Source: Rugamonas sp.
Lineage (GTDB): Bacteria; Pseudomonadota; Gammaproteobacteria; Burkholderiales; Burkholderiaceae_D
Direction of reading: 5' to 3'
DNA: 40,091 nucleotides
Assembly (NCBI RefSeq): GCF_025354735.1
Contig: NZ_JANXMI010000279.1
Location: 1 to 40,091 of the forward strand
Below, piece by piece: positions 1 to 10,644 of the stretch (positions are counted from its first letter, which is position 1; the number at the start of each line of letters is the position of its first letter). Under the pieces are notes generated by a model that was given only the letters and a program-made list of their open reading frames with translations, was not told where the DNA came from and ran no database searches. Made by a program: the position numbers and the translations under genes.

Positions 1-70
1 TGGTACGACGGTCTTCGCGTTCATGTTCGGCAAACAGGCTGATCCGGGGCTTCATCATTGTGGTATTCAT
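1..70 (-). mobile_element. 5' end of a transposase gene, probably IS5 family (cut by window edge)
   Basis: A reverse-strand frame opens with ATG at 70 (alternatives at 58 and 55) and runs off the left edge with no stop. An in-frame stop lies just upstream, at 95-97. The visible peptide is about 23 residues and contains MKPRISLFAEHERED, which resembles the N-terminus of IS5-family DDE transposases as I remember them. No catalytic residue is in view. The element's end should lie within the next 100 bases or so. The stretch around 121-145 (TTCTAGAGGTACCCTTAA) could hold its terminal inverted repeat, but the other end is outside the window. Confidence 0.4.
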
Positions 71-330
71 TGGTCGCGGGCTGATGCCAGAATTTTACCG
101 AACCTGCGAACGGCAGGATAGGTTTCTAGAGGTACCCTTAAAGGAACGCCTCAAGGAGGTGAGTATGGAATCAAAGTAGCCCTGTCACTATCACTCTGTG
201 CGCCATCCACACTTACACGATACTGTGCTCCGCTTGCCGAATGGGCCGCAAGTGTCCATTGGACGATCTAGTATAATGAAATCCGAAGGATGTGCTCTGC
301 ATTGAAATCAGCTTACAAAAGGATTGGAGT
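71..330. other. Non-coding stretch with probable IS edge and a -10-like box
   Basis: No convincing gene is seen. The left part probably belongs to the insertion element. TATAAT at 272-277 is a perfect -10 hexamer for the small gene that follows, but its -35 region is poor. Confidence 0.35.
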
Positions 331-492
331 ATGAGATTCAGAAGGCTAGCTCAATGGTATTGTGGTGCGTGGCATGGTCATAAATGGGAAGCAATCCGAC
401 GGCCGCTAGGCCATGACATCGGCTTGTGCGAAGATTGGTGCCTGCAATGCGGCAAGCGGAAATCGTGGGTTGAAGGCTACGGGGGCAAGTGA
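331..492 (+). CDS. Small hypothetical protein with Cys pairs (53 aa)
   Basis: A short open frame of 53 codons if it starts at ATG 331; an upstream ATG at 292 would give 66. AAAAGG at 317-322 is a reasonable ribosome site for 331. The protein has a WHGHKWE segment followed by C..WC..CG (CEDWCLQCGK), which could bind one metal ion. This layout recalls small prophage-type DUF1660 proteins, but that is only a weak memory-based resemblance. A TATAAT box lies about 55 bases upstream. It sits between a transposase end and chromosomal genes, so it may be mobile DNA. Coding status is uncertain. Confidence 0.35.
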   Translation: MRFRRLAQWYCGAWHGHKWEAIRRPLGHDIGLCEDWCLQCGKRKSWVEGYGGK

Positions 493-667
493 TGGTTAGC
501 TCTAAAGGATGATCCACTACCGTCAGCGGACTAGACAAAGCAGATTGCGGATATTCATTTCGCTGCTCCTGTTAGTGTGGCGGGAAGATCGTTGGTCGGC
601 CCGATGCGGGTCGATATCCACTACTCAGCACAAAGCATGCCAAATAAATTTATCCTTATAAAACAAT

Positions 668-1597
668 ATGTTGGAAGGTATTTCAAGAAGAAATCGGCGC
701 TGGCGGCGCGCATTGGAAAATCCACCGACAGTCAGCGGTGAAAAAAATCGCTATTTTTTGGGAACTTTAGTTGTACGAGGGCGGTCTGAAGAGAATGAGC
801 CCAGTTCGTCCTTGCAGGCGCCTGGCCACCGACCCGGACAAGGACCCAACGTGCATGTACACGACGACACCATCATTTCCTTCGAGGCCAATACCGGCTT
901 GCGCGACCTGGTGGTCGGCGAAGGCCGACCCGATCCCGCCATGGAACACGAAATAGACCAGCAAATCTTTCATATCCGCATGGCCAATTCTCAGGGGCGC
1001 CGCGAATCGGCCAGCCTGCTGCTGAAAAAGATGTACGGCTGGCGCGGCTATGCCGTCGATCCCAACAGCAGCCATGCGCTGAACAAGATCACCTTGTTCG
1101 CCGAGACCGGCGGCGTGACGGTGGGTACGATGTCGCTGTGCCTGGACGACGACGACATCGGCCTGCCGGCCGATGAAAATTTCCGCGACAAGCTAGACGA
1201 GCTGCGCGGCCAGCGGCGGCGCCTGTGCGAACCGTCGCGGCTGGCGATCGACAAGGGCGTGTCGAAGCGGGTGTTCGCGGCGCTGATCCATATTTCCTAT
1301 ATTTACGCCCACAATATCCACGGCTACAGCGACTACGTGATCGAAGTCAATCCGCGCCACGTGATGTTCTATAAACGGATGCTGGGCTTCCGCGATTTCG
1401 GCGGCGAGCGGCCGTGCACCCGCGTCGGCGCGCCGGCGGTGCTGCTGCGGCTGGACCTCGATTACATGGGCGAACAGATACGGGAATTCGGCGGACTGAT
1501 GGAGCGGCAAACGACGGAACGCTCCTTTTATCCGTATTTTTTCCCGACGCATGACGAGCCCGGTATCACATCGCGCCTGATGCAGGGCCGCAACTGA
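668..1597 (+). CDS. FeeM-type N-acyl amino acid synthase domain protein
   Basis: The protein (309 aa as opened at ATG 668) matches the FeeM domain family, GNAT-fold enzymes related to acyl-homoserine-lactone synthases. They transfer an acyl chain from acyl-ACP to an amino acid such as tyrosine. Recognisable blocks are QIFHIRMANSQGRRESASLL, the LFAETGGVTVGTMSL strand, CEPSRLAIDKGVSKRVFAAL and a C-terminal IEVNPRHVMFYKRMLGF segment. The first 50 or so residues look unlike the family and ATG 668 has no ribosome site, so the true start may be later; GTG 851, at VHVHDDTI, is in frame. The next gene begins 9 bases downstream, so the two are almost certainly co-transcribed. The exact amino acid substrate cannot be read from sequence. 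Confidence 0.75.
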   Translation: MLEGISRRNRRWRRALENPPTVSGEKNRYFLGTLVVRGRSEENEPSSSLQAPGHRPGQGPNVHVHDDTIISFEANTGLRDLVVGEGRPDPAMEHEIDQQIFHIRMANSQGRRESASLLLKKMYGWRGYAVDPNSSHALNKITLFAETGGVTVGTMSLCLDDDDIGLPADENFRDKLDELRGQRRRLCEPSRLAIDKGVSKRVFAALIHISYIYAHNIHGYSDYVIEVNPRHVMFYKRMLGFRDFGGERPCTRVGAPAVLLRLDLDYMGEQIREFGGLMERQTTERSFYPYFFPTHDEPGITSRLMQGRN

Positions 1598-1606
1598 GGG
1601 CGGGCC

Positions 1607-3274
1607 GTGGCAAGCTTCGAAGAATCGGGCCGGCCGGCCGCCGACCATGATGCGCTGACGGCGTGGCGCGCGGCGCTGGACGCCGAACGCGTGGCGAGCG
1701 ACGCCGCCACGCTGGCGCGGTACGCGTGCAGCACCGCGGCGAGCCCGACGATGCCGCTGGCCGTGTTGCGGCCGCGCTCGACAGAGGAGGTGTCGGCCGT
1801 GGTGCGCATCGCGGCGCGCCACCGGCTGGCCTTGTACGCGATCAGCACCGGCAAGAACTGGGGCTACGGCGACGCTTGTGCGCCGAGCGACGGCCAGGTG
1901 ATCGTCGACCTCAGCGGCATGAACCGGATACTGGAAGTGAGCGCCGCGCTGGCCTACGTGGTGCTGGAACCGGGCGTGACGCAGCAGCAGCTGTCGCGAT
2001 ACCTGATCGAGCACGACATTCCGCTGTGGATGGACTGCACCGGCGCCGGGCCGGACACCAGCCTGGTCGGCAACATCCTGGAGCGCGGCTTCGGCCACAG
2101 TCCCTACGGCAACCGTTTCCAGAACGTGGCCGGCATGCAGGTGGTGATGGCCGATGGCGCGGTGCTGGACACGGGCTTCGGCCATTTCCCGAACGCGCAG
2201 GCGACCCGGGTCTTTCCCTACGGCGTGGGACCGGTGCTCGACGGCCTGTTCACGCAATCCAACCTGGGCATCGTCACCCGACTGGGCTTGTGGCTGATGC
2301 CACAAACGGCGTGCATCAACCATTTCCTGTGCCGGGTCGAGCGCCACGAGCAGATCGCGCCGGTGGTCGACGCGCTGCGGCCCCTGCGGCTGGATGGCAC
2401 GCTGCGCAGCATCATCCATATCGGCAATGATTTGCGCGTCATTTCCGGCGGCCGCGTCTACCCGCGCGCGCGGGCCGGCGGGCAACTGCCGCTGCCGGAC
2501 GCGCTCAGGCGCGAGATGCGGGCGGAGGCCGGCGTCGGCGCCTGGACCGTGTCCGGCGCCCTGTACGGCAGCGCCGCCCAGGTCGCGTTGGCGCGGCGGG
2601 CCTTGCGGCGCGCGCTCAAGCCGACCGGCGCGCCGCCCCAGTTTCTCGACGAACGCAAGCTGGCGCTGGCCGGCCTGGCCGCGCGCTGGCTGGCGTCCTG
2701 GCCGGTGGGGCGGCGGCTGGGCGCCAAGGTCAGGCTGGGCCGTTCGCTGTTCGATATGAACCGGGGCATCCCCAACGGCCGTTTCCTGGCCGGCGCCTAT
2801 TGGCGGCGCCAGGCGGGCTTGCCGGCCGACTTCCCGGCCCATGCCAATCCGGCGCTCGATAACTGCGGCATGTTGTGGGTGTCGCCCATCGTGCCCATGC
2901 GGGGCGATGAACTGCTGCGCCTGCATGCGCTGGCCGAGCCGATTTTCCAGCGCCACGGCTTCGACTTGTTTGTCACCTTCAGCATGATAAACGAGCGCGC
3001 GCTCGGCGGCGTCATCACCGTGGCCTACGACAAGGAAGACGCCGGCGAGGCGGCCCGGGCCGGCGTCTGCTATCGGCAATTGTTCGACGCCATCATGGCG
3101 GCCGGCTATATTCCCTACCGGGTCGGCTTGCAGTCCATGGCCGACCTCAACGGCGGTAACGACGTGTATTGGCAAGTGGTCGGCAAGATCAAGGCGGCGC
3201 TCGATCCGGACCGCATGCTGGCGCCGGGACGCTACGACGGCGGTCGGCGCGGCGATCCTGCCGGGGACGCTTAG
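1607..3274 (+). CDS. FAD-linked oxidase, PCMH/vanillyl-alcohol-oxidase type
   Basis: 555 aa from GTG 1607, with GAGGG at 1596-1600 giving a spacing of 6. The N-terminal half is a PCMH-type FAD-binding domain: the pyrophosphate loop STGKNWGYGD is at residues 80-89, followed by VLEPGVTQQQL and a G.RFQNVAGMQVVMADG segment. The C-terminal half carries the substrate cap and ends with the family hallmark DPDRMLAPGRY. The overall look is closest to p-cresol methylhydroxylase and vanillyl-alcohol oxidase flavoproteins, which oxidise para-phenols. No signal peptide is seen, so it is probably cytoplasmic. Its pairing with the N-acyl amino acid synthase suggests it oxidises the N-acyl product, for example an N-acyl tyrosine; that is inference. 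The 3' end overlaps the convergent prsT by 4 bases. Confidence 0.8.
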   Translation: MASFEESGRPAADHDALTAWRAALDAERVASDAATLARYACSTAASPTMPLAVLRPRSTEEVSAVVRIAARHRLALYAISTGKNWGYGDACAPSDGQVIVDLSGMNRILEVSAALAYVVLEPGVTQQQLSRYLIEHDIPLWMDCTGAGPDTSLVGNILERGFGHSPYGNRFQNVAGMQVVMADGAVLDTGFGHFPNAQATRVFPYGVGPVLDGLFTQSNLGIVTRLGLWLMPQTACINHFLCRVERHEQIAPVVDALRPLRLDGTLRSIIHIGNDLRVISGGRVYPRARAGGQLPLPDALRREMRAEAGVGAWTVSGALYGSAAQVALARRALRRALKPTGAPPQFLDERKLALAGLAARWLASWPVGRRLGAKVRLGRSLFDMNRGIPNGRFLAGAYWRRQAGLPADFPAHANPALDNCGMLWVSPIVPMRGDELLRLHALAEPIFQRHGFDLFVTFSMINERALGGVITVAYDKEDAGEAARAGVCYRQLFDAIMAAGYIPYRVGLQSMADLNGGNDVYWQVVGKIKAALDPDRMLAPGRYDGGRRGDPAGDA

Positions 3275-6060
3275 CGCGTCGCCAAGGTCTGCGCCAGCAA
3301 GGCTTGCACCTCGGCGCGGCGCTTGAGGTCCGGCGATTTGAGCAGCCGCTCCAGCTGCGTGTGGGCGGAGCGCGCATCGCCGCTTTTGATGAGCGCCAGG
3401 CTCAGGTGATAGCGTATCTCGTCGGCGGCCGGCGCCAGCGCCGATGCCCGCTGCAACAACGGCAGCGCGCGGGCGCCTTCGCCCCGTTCGTGCAAGATCC
3501 AACCCTCGGTATCGAGCACGGCGGCGTTGTCCGGCGCCAGTTTGCGAGCCCGTTCGGCCAGCGCCGGCGCGCGTGCGTCGTGGGTTTGCAAGCAGGCCCA
3601 GGCCATGTCATTGAGGGCGACCATATTGTTCGGCTCGCGTTGCACGATCTGGTCCAGCTGCATGATCGCGGGCTGATACTGGTGGTCGGCCTGCAAGCTG
3701 CTGGCGTAGTGCAAGCGGGTCGGCGTGTCGGCCGGATGCGCTTGCAGCCATTGCAGCATGCGTGTGTTGGCCTCGTCGCCACGGCCGGCGCGCCGGAGCG
3801 CGTTGAAAACCGGAATCAGCAAGGGACCAGAGTGATCCATCGCGTAAGCCCGCTGGTAAATGGCCAGCGCCGGCAAAGGCTGGTTTTGCGCCATCAAAAT
3901 ATCGCCTTCCAATTTCAAGCCCAGCGGCGCATTTGGATGCTGGGCTTGCATCTCGCGCGCCGCCGACAGCGCCTCGGAATACGCGCCTCTCTCCGTCAGC
4001 AGTTTGACCAGATCGACGCGGGCCTGAGGAAAGTCGGGCTGCAAGGCCAGCGCCTTTTCCAGTGCCTGCAAGGCGGCGGCCTCGTCGGCGAGCGTCAGCT
4101 CGGTGGTGGCGATGCGCATTTGCACAGCCGCCGAGTCCGGCTGTAGCTGGGCCAGCTTGGTGAAGTTGTCCAGCGCCGCACGGTAATTGCCGCCGCGCGT
4201 ATGCACTTCCGCCAGCAGCGCGAGCGCATCCGGGCTGGCCGGATTGCTCGCTTGCAGTTTCTGCGCCAGCGGCAGCGATTTCTGTTGTTCGCCGGCCTGA
4301 TGATAAAAATTGGCCAGCAGCAGGGCGGGCGCGAGCGCGTCGGGATGGGCTTTGCTGGACAATTCCAGCCAACTTTCCGCCTCCGCGTAATGCCCCTGCG
4401 ACGTGGCGAGCTTGGCCAGGGCCGTCATGATGGCGGCGTTTTTCTTGTCCTGGCTCCAGGCCTGAACAAGGCGCAGGCGCGCCTGATCGGCTTGCTTATC
4501 CTTCAGGTCGAGCTGGGTCAGGTTGTCCAGCGCCGGCATATACCTGGGCTTGAGCGCGACGGCCTTCAGAAAGCTGGCGCGCGCGCCGGCCACATCCTGG
4601 TTCGCCATCAATACGCCGCCTTTCAGGTTATGCAGCAGCGGATTGTCCGGCTGCTGCCGCAATAAACGGTTGACGGCGACCAGGGCCTGGGCCAGTTGCC
4701 GGTCGCGCATATAGCTGAGCACCAGCAACACGCCGGCGCGCGAGTTGCCGGCCTCGAGGGCGGTGGCGCGTTCCAGTTCGACTATCGCCTGCGCGTTCTG
4801 GCCCTGGCCGATCCGCGCCATGCCCAGGGCCGCGTGCAGCATGGCCATGTCCGGTGCCAGCGCGCTGGCCTTGCGGTAGTAGGCTTCGGCCTGCTCGAAC
4901 CGGCGCAGGCGCATGGACGCTTCGCCCGCCAACGCCATCATTTCGACATCGTGTTGATTATCCGGCAGCAGCGGCGCGATCAGCTTGAGCGCCGCGTCGG
5001 GATTGTTATTCTTGAGCATCACCGAGCTCAGCAGCTTGGTGGCGTAGGGATTGCGCGCATCGCTTTCCAGGAATTTTTTCAGGTACTGTTCCGCTTGCGG
5101 CAAGGAACCCAGGCCCAGTTCCACCGCGCCGATCAGCAGTGTGCTGGGCATGTGTTCGGGCGCGGCCCTGAGCACTTGCTGCAACTGGTCCAGCGCCGTT
5201 GGCAGCTTGCCTTCGCGGAAATCGAGCAGCGCCTGCGTGTACGCGACCAGCAAATTGCCGGGGCCGACCTTGCGGGCGCTGGCGATTTCAGCGCGCGCGG
5301 CGGCGTAACGGCCCGCTTGCAGGTGCAGATTGGCGATGTCGATATGGGCCTGGATGTCTTCGGGGCGGAGCTTGACGATGCGCTCGTCGCATTGCAGGGC
5401 GGCCGCGTTGTCGCCCTGCGCGTGCAGCAGGCCGGCCCGTAGGCGCAACATGTCGAGGTCGTCGGGATGGGCCGCGAGGGCTTGCGTGGCCAGGCTCAGC
5501 GCCACCACGTCCTGATGGCGCTCCTGGGCGACGCGCGCCAGCCCCAGCAAGGCGACGCCGTCGCCGGGATACTGAAGCAGCAGCGCCTTGTAGGCCGCCT
5601 CGGCAAGGTCCACCTTGTGTAGTCCCAGCAAGGCGGCGGCCCGCAGCGCCATCCATTGCGGCCGCTGCGGGGACGCGCCGACCTCGTTCAATACCTTGTC
5701 GAACTCGCCCTGCATCAGCAAGGCTCGCCCCAGCGCGGGCACGATCTCGTCCTTGCCGACACCGAGCGCCTGTGCGCGCCGCAACTCTTTTTCCGCCGAC
5801 AGCACATCGCCCTGATCCAGATAAATCTTTCCCAGCAGCGTGCGGGCGACCGCCTGACGCGGATCGTTTTGCAGCACATTTTTCAGCTCGATCACGGCGG
5901 CCCGGTTCTGGCCCAGCTGTTGATAATGGCGCGCCCGCGCCAGCAATTGTTCATTGCTTTGCCAGCCATGGCAGGCGACCAGGCTGAGCACTACGGCCAC
6001 GCAAGGCCAGCGCAGCCAACGGCGCGGTGGAACGGTCCAGCCTGGTGGCAGCGTCAACAT
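3271..6060 (-). CDS. prsT: PEP-CTERM system TPR-repeat lipoprotein PrsT
   Basis: 929 aa when started at the ATG at 6060, which has AGGAG five bases upstream; the frame stays open to 6171 but without a ribosome site. The N-terminus is a lipoprotein signal (hydrophobic VAVVLSLVAC, lipidated Cys30). The rest is an array of tetratricopeptide repeats, e.g. LARARHYQQLGQNRAAVIEL and DPRQAVARTLLGKIYLDQGD. Length and layout fit PrsT, the large TPR lipoprotein encoded in exosortase A (XrtA)/PEP-CTERM exopolysaccharide loci, likely a scaffold for polymer assembly or export. The divergent neighbours make nucleotide sugars, and a PEP-CTERM protein lies about 22 kb away. The exosortase itself is not in the window. 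Confidence 0.88.
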   Translation of the reverse strand: MLTLPPGWTVPPRRWLRWPCVAVVLSLVACHGWQSNEQLLARARHYQQLGQNRAAVIELKNVLQNDPRQAVARTLLGKIYLDQGDVLSAEKELRRAQALGVGKDEIVPALGRALLMQGEFDKVLNEVGASPQRPQWMALRAAALLGLHKVDLAEAAYKALLLQYPGDGVALLGLARVAQERHQDVVALSLATQALAAHPDDLDMLRLRAGLLHAQGDNAAALQCDERIVKLRPEDIQAHIDIANLHLQAGRYAAARAEIASARKVGPGNLLVAYTQALLDFREGKLPTALDQLQQVLRAAPEHMPSTLLIGAVELGLGSLPQAEQYLKKFLESDARNPYATKLLSSVMLKNNNPDAALKLIAPLLPDNQHDVEMMALAGEASMRLRRFEQAEAYYRKASALAPDMAMLHAALGMARIGQGQNAQAIVELERATALEAGNSRAGVLLVLSYMRDRQLAQALVAVNRLLRQQPDNPLLHNLKGGVLMANQDVAGARASFLKAVALKPRYMPALDNLTQLDLKDKQADQARLRLVQAWSQDKKNAAIMTALAKLATSQGHYAEAESWLELSSKAHPDALAPALLLANFYHQAGEQQKSLPLAQKLQASNPASPDALALLAEVHTRGGNYRAALDNFTKLAQLQPDSAAVQMRIATTELTLADEAAALQALEKALALQPDFPQARVDLVKLLTERGAYSEALSAAREMQAQHPNAPLGLKLEGDILMAQNQPLPALAIYQRAYAMDHSGPLLIPVFNALRRAGRGDEANTRMLQWLQAHPADTPTRLHYASSLQADHQYQPAIMQLDQIVQREPNNMVALNDMAWACLQTHDARAPALAERARKLAPDNAAVLDTEGWILHERGEGARALPLLQRASALAPAADEIRYHLSLALIKSGDARSAHTQLERLLKSPDLKRRAEVQALLAQTLATR

Positions 6061-6222
6061 GGGATCTCCTCGGCGAACAGTACTCACTAGCGTAAAAAAA
6101 TGCGCGCCACGCTCGTTGACGGCGCACAAAGTAAGCTCGATTCGCATGCAATCGGCGGCCGTTTGGTCCACGTTTGTTCCGCGTCAAGGAAGGGCTTTTC
6201 TCGCGCCGTAAAATCGGCTCGG

Positions 6223-6250
6223 TTGAACTGTCGCCGGGGTACGCTATACG
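6223..6250 (+). promoter_or_regulatory. Sigma-70-like promoter for the nucleotide-sugar pair
   Basis: TTGAAC at 6223-6228 and TATACG at 6245-6250 are separated by 16 bases. The predicted leader to the start at 6305 is about 48 bases. Confidence 0.4.
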
Positions 6251-6304
6251 CCGCGACGCCGGCCGGGTATTCCCTTGTGTAGTCTTACTGACCAGGATGC
6301 TGAT

Positions 6305-7584
<1,280 letters not shown>

Positions 7585-7585
<1 letters not shown>

Positions 7586-8691
7586 TGGCCGACTACGGCA
7601 ATGGCGACGCCGCGCAATCGCCGTATCAGCTGGCGCGCGAACACCTGGAAGGCCGGCCCTACCGCTGGCTGATTTCCGGCGTGGCCGGCTTCATCGGATC
7701 GCACTTGCTGGAAACGCTGCGGCAACTGAACCAGCAGGTGACCGGCCTCGATAATTTCATGACCGGCCACCGCCACAATCTGGACCAGGTGCGCGGCGTC
7801 GTCGGCCCGGCGGCGTGGCGCCATTTCGACTTCATCGAAGGCGATATCCGCGACGCCGACGCCTGCCGCCGCGCCAGCAAGGGCGCCGACTTCCTGCTCC
7901 ATCACGCGGCGCTGGGCGCGGTGCCGCGTTCACTGTCCGATCCCGTGCTGAGCAACGACGTCAACGTCGGCGGCTTCCTGCGGATCTTGACGGCGGCCCG
8001 CGACGCCGGCGTGCGTCGCGTCATCTATGCCTCCTCCAGCGCGGTCTATGGCGACCATCCGGCGCTGCCCAAGCTGGAAGCGCGGATCGGCGCGCCGCTA
8101 TCGCCCTATGCCGTCACCAAATGTGTCAACGAACTCTACGCGCAGGTCTACGCCCGCTGCTACGGAATGGAAACGATGGGCTTACGCTATTTCAACGTCT
8201 TCGGGCCGCGACAGGATCCCGATGGCGCTTACGCCGCCGTCATCGCGCGATGGCTCGCCGCCATGCTGCGTGCCGAGCCACTGACCATCAACGGCGACGG
8301 CGAAAGCAGCCGCGACTTCTGCTACGTCGGCAACGCGGTCCAGGCCAATCTGCTGGCGGCCCTGTGCGGGCGGCCGGCCGCGATCAACCAGCTCTACAAC
8401 ATCGCCGCCGGTGCCAGCACCAGCCTCAATGCGCTCTACGACATGCTGCGCGCGCTGCTGGCCGAGCGCGAGCCGCGCCTGGCCGGCTACCTGGCCGCGC
8501 TCAGCCCCCACCACGCCGATTTTCGCGACGGCGACGTGCGGCACTCGCAGGCCGACATCGCCAAGGCCGTCAGCCTGCTCGGCTACGCGCCCACCCGCGA
8601 CGTCGCGCGCGGGCTGAAATTATCGGCCCGCTGGTATGCCGAGCACCTGGCGCCGCTCAGCCTTCGCGGTCCCACGGCGGCACGTCCTTGA
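7585..8691 (+). CDS. UDP-GlcNAc/GlcNAcA 4-epimerase (TviC/WbpP type)
   Basis: 368 aa. The ATG at 7585 overlaps the stop of the preceding gene (TGATG), which favours coupling; ATG 7573 is a possible alternative. An extended short-chain dehydrogenase fold is evident: the NAD loop GVAGFIGS at residues 32-39, catalytic serines in [11 protein letters not shown] near residues 150-152, and Y175xxxK179 in [28 protein letters not shown] is characteristic of the WbpP/TviC subgroup, which interconverts UDP-GlcNAc and UDP-GalNAc or their uronic acids. The last 35 bases overlap the convergent lysR gene. Confidence 0.9.
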
Positions 8692-9568
8692 ATTCGTCGA
8701 CGAGGAAATCGATCATCACGCGCACCTTGGCGCTCAGGTGGCGCCGGCTCGGGTAGACGGCCTGGACGTCGATATCCGGCAAGTGATAGTCCGGCAACAG
8801 CGGCAGCAGCCGGCCGGCGCGCAAGTCGGCGCCGATGAGGAAGCTGGGCTGCCAGATGATGCCCATGCCGCCCAGCGCGGCCGCGCGCGCCGTGTCGCCA
8901 TTGTTGACATGCATCACGCACGGCACTTTGACCGGATGGGGCTTGCCGTCGCCGTCGAAAAAACTCCATTCATCGGCCGTGGCCGAATAACTGTAGCCTA
9001 TGCATCGGTGCAGCAGCAAATCGGCCGGCGCCCGTGGCGTGCCGTGGCGTTGCAGATAATCGGGCGAGGCGCACACGATGTTGTGCGACACGGCCAGCTT
9101 GCGCGCCACGTGCGAGGTCGAGCCGCTGCGCGAAATGCGGATCGCCAGGTCGTAGCCCTCCTCGACGATGTCGACCACGCGGTCGATCAGCGCCACGTCC
9201 AGCCGCACGTCGGGATATTGCCGCATGAATTTGGCCCACAGCGGCGCCAGGTGCAGGATGCCGAAGCTGAGCGGGGCGTTGATGCGCAGCAGGCCGCGCG
9301 GCTGCATGGTGGCCGAGGACACGATGGCCTCGGCCTCGGCCACATCGTCGAGGATGGACTTGGCACGCTCGAACAGGGCCTCGCCGCTGGCCGTCATCGA
9401 CATCTTGCGCGAGCTGCGGTTCAGCAGCCGCGTGTTCAGGTGGGTTTCCAGGTCGCTGATATAGCGCGTGACGTAGGCCGGCGAGGTGTCGAGCGCCTCG
9501 GCGGCGCGGGCGAAGCCATCCTTGCGGACCACTTCGACGAAGACTTCCAGGGCGCGCAAGCGGTCCAT
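8657..9568 (-). CDS. LysR-family transcriptional regulator
   Basis: 303 aa starting [14 protein letters not shown], with GGAGG a few bases before the ATG. The N-terminal winged helix-turn-helix (about residues 1-60: [24 protein letters not shown], then [16 protein letters not shown]) is typical, followed by a substrate-binding-fold effector domain. It belongs to the AaeR/DsdC-like group of short regulators. It is divergent from an exported hydrolase, and the shared 132-base gap holds a matching operator and promoter, so that gene is its likely target. Confidence 0.9.
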   Translation of the reverse strand: MDRLRALEVFVEVVRKDGFARAAEALDTSPAYVTRYISDLETHLNTRLLNRSSRKMSMTASGEALFERAKSILDDVAEAEAIVSSATMQPRGLLRINAPLSFGILHLAPLWAKFMRQYPDVRLDVALIDRVVDIVEEGYDLAIRISRSGSTSHVARKLAVSHNIVCASPDYLQRHGTPRAPADLLLHRCIGYSYSATADEWSFFDGDGKPHPVKVPCVMHVNNGDTARAAALGGMGIIWQPSFLIGADLRAGRLLPLLPDYHLPDIDVQAVYPSRRHLSAKVRVMIDFLVDEFKDVPPWDREG

Positions 9569-9583
9569 ATTCCTCCCTATTTA

Positions 9584-9598
9584 TTCACAAATCATGAA
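9584..9598. promoter_or_regulatory. Putative LysR-type operator (TTCA-N7-TGAA)
   Basis: A perfect inverted repeat TTCA-caaatca-TGAA lies in the divergent gap. Its centre (9591) is about 65 bases before the predicted transcription start of the hydrolase gene, the classical position of the LysR-family recognition site. Confidence 0.6.
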
Positions 9599-9620
9599 CG
9601 CACCATCAGCAGGCAGCGGA

Positions 9621-9649
9621 TTGCTACCGTGAATTATAAATCATATAGT
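9621..9649 (+). promoter_or_regulatory. Sigma-70 promoter of the exported hydrolase gene
   Basis: TTGCTA (9621-9626) and TATAGT (9644-9649) are separated by 17 bases. The expected start is near 9656, giving a 45-base leader before ATG 9701. Confidence 0.6.
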
Positions 9650-9700
9650 CCTTCCAACGAGCAGGCAGTCGCCGACAGCCCTCACGATCAGGAGTGTGAC

Positions 9701-10618
9701 ATGAGCACGATCAAACAAACCCTTCAACGCGGCATCCTGGCGGCCAGCCTCGTACTGGCGGCGGTCACCGGCGCCCAAGCTGCCGAGCCCGGCTTCACCG
9801 ACCACACGGCGCAAGTCAACGGCGTCAAGCTGCATTACCAGATCGCCGGCAGCGGCAGCGCCGTCGTGCTCTTGCACGGTTACGCAAAAACCGGCCACAT
9901 GTGGAATCCGGTCATGGGCGACCTGGCCCGCAGCCACACGGTGATCGTGCCCGACCTGCGCGGCGCCGGCCAGTCCGAAGTGACGGCCGACGGCTATTCC
10001 AAAGCCAATATGGCGCGCGACATCCACGCCCTGGTCGCCGCGCTGGGCCAGCAGCACGCCACCGTCGTCGGCCACGACATCGGCTTGATGGTGGCCTATG
10101 CCTACGCCGCGCAATTTCCGCAGGAAACCGACCGCCTGGTCTTGATGGATGCCTTCCTGCCAGGCATCGGCAACTGGAAAGACATGTGGCTGCTGCGCGA
10201 CCTGTGGCACTTCCATTTCTACGGCGACACCCCGCTGGCGCTGGTGAATGGCCGCGAACGCATCTACTTCGAACACTTCTGGAATGACTTCGCCGCCGAC
10301 AAGACCCATTCGGTCAAGGAAGCGGACCGCAAGATCTACGCCGCCGCCTACGCCCAACCCGGCCACATGCGCGCCGGCTTCGAATACTTCAAAAACTTCG
10401 AGCAAGACGCCGCCGACTTCCAGCAACTGGGCCGCACGCCGCTGACCATGCCGGTGATGGTGCTGTCGGGTGAAAAATCGGGCGGCAACTTCCTGATCGA
10501 GCAGACCAAGCTGGTCGCCACCTCGGTCGACGGCCGCATCATCCACGGTTCCGGCCACTGGTTGATGGATGAAGCACCGGAACAAGTCATTCCCGCGCTC
10601 AAGCAGTTCATCCAGTAA
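9701..10618 (+). CDS. Exported alpha/beta hydrolase with Asp nucleophile (epoxide hydrolase/Cif-like)
   Basis: 305 aa from ATG 9701, with GGAG six bases upstream. The frame is open 1 kb further back, but that part is only the antisense of lysR. Residues 1-27 form a Sec signal peptide ending GAQAAE. The oxyanion region is VLLHGYAKTGHMW, the nucleophile elbow is GHDIG with Asp126, and the catalytic His286 is in GSGHWLMDEAPEQV. An Asp rather than Ser nucleophile is the mark of epoxide hydrolases and haloalkane/haloacetate dehalogenases. Secretion to the periplasm recalls the Cif epoxide hydrolases of Pseudomonas and Acinetobacter. Substrate is unknown. It is controlled, most likely, by the divergent LysR protein and closed by a strong terminator. 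Confidence 0.82.
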   Translation: MSTIKQTLQRGILAASLVLAAVTGAQAAEPGFTDHTAQVNGVKLHYQIAGSGSAVVLLHGYAKTGHMWNPVMGDLARSHTVIVPDLRGAGQSEVTADGYSKANMARDIHALVAALGQQHATVVGHDIGLMVAYAYAAQFPQETDRLVLMDAFLPGIGNWKDMWLLRDLWHFHFYGDTPLALVNGRERIYFEHFWNDFAADKTHSVKEADRKIYAAAYAQPGHMRAGFEYFKNFEQDAADFQQLGRTPLTMPVMVLSGEKSGGNFLIEQTKLVATSVDGRIIHGSGHWLMDEAPEQVIPALKQFIQ

Positions 10619-10644
10619 GCCTTACTTCCCCAGCATCGCGGACG

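Noticed and set aside
616..648. A GG-N10-GC (sigma-54-like) string on the reverse strand
   Set aside because: It has only a partial match (TGGCATG, GTGC) and no reverse-strand gene nearby for it to drive.
1193..3502. A 769-codon reverse-strand open frame opposite the FAD oxidase
   Set aside because: It is Arg/His/Gln/Ala-rich with no domain, lies antisense to a clear gene, and is a by-product of GC-rich third codon positions.
8636..9700. Long N-terminal extension of the exported hydrolase
   Set aside because: It is antisense to lysR; the ribosome site and signal peptide place the start at 9701.
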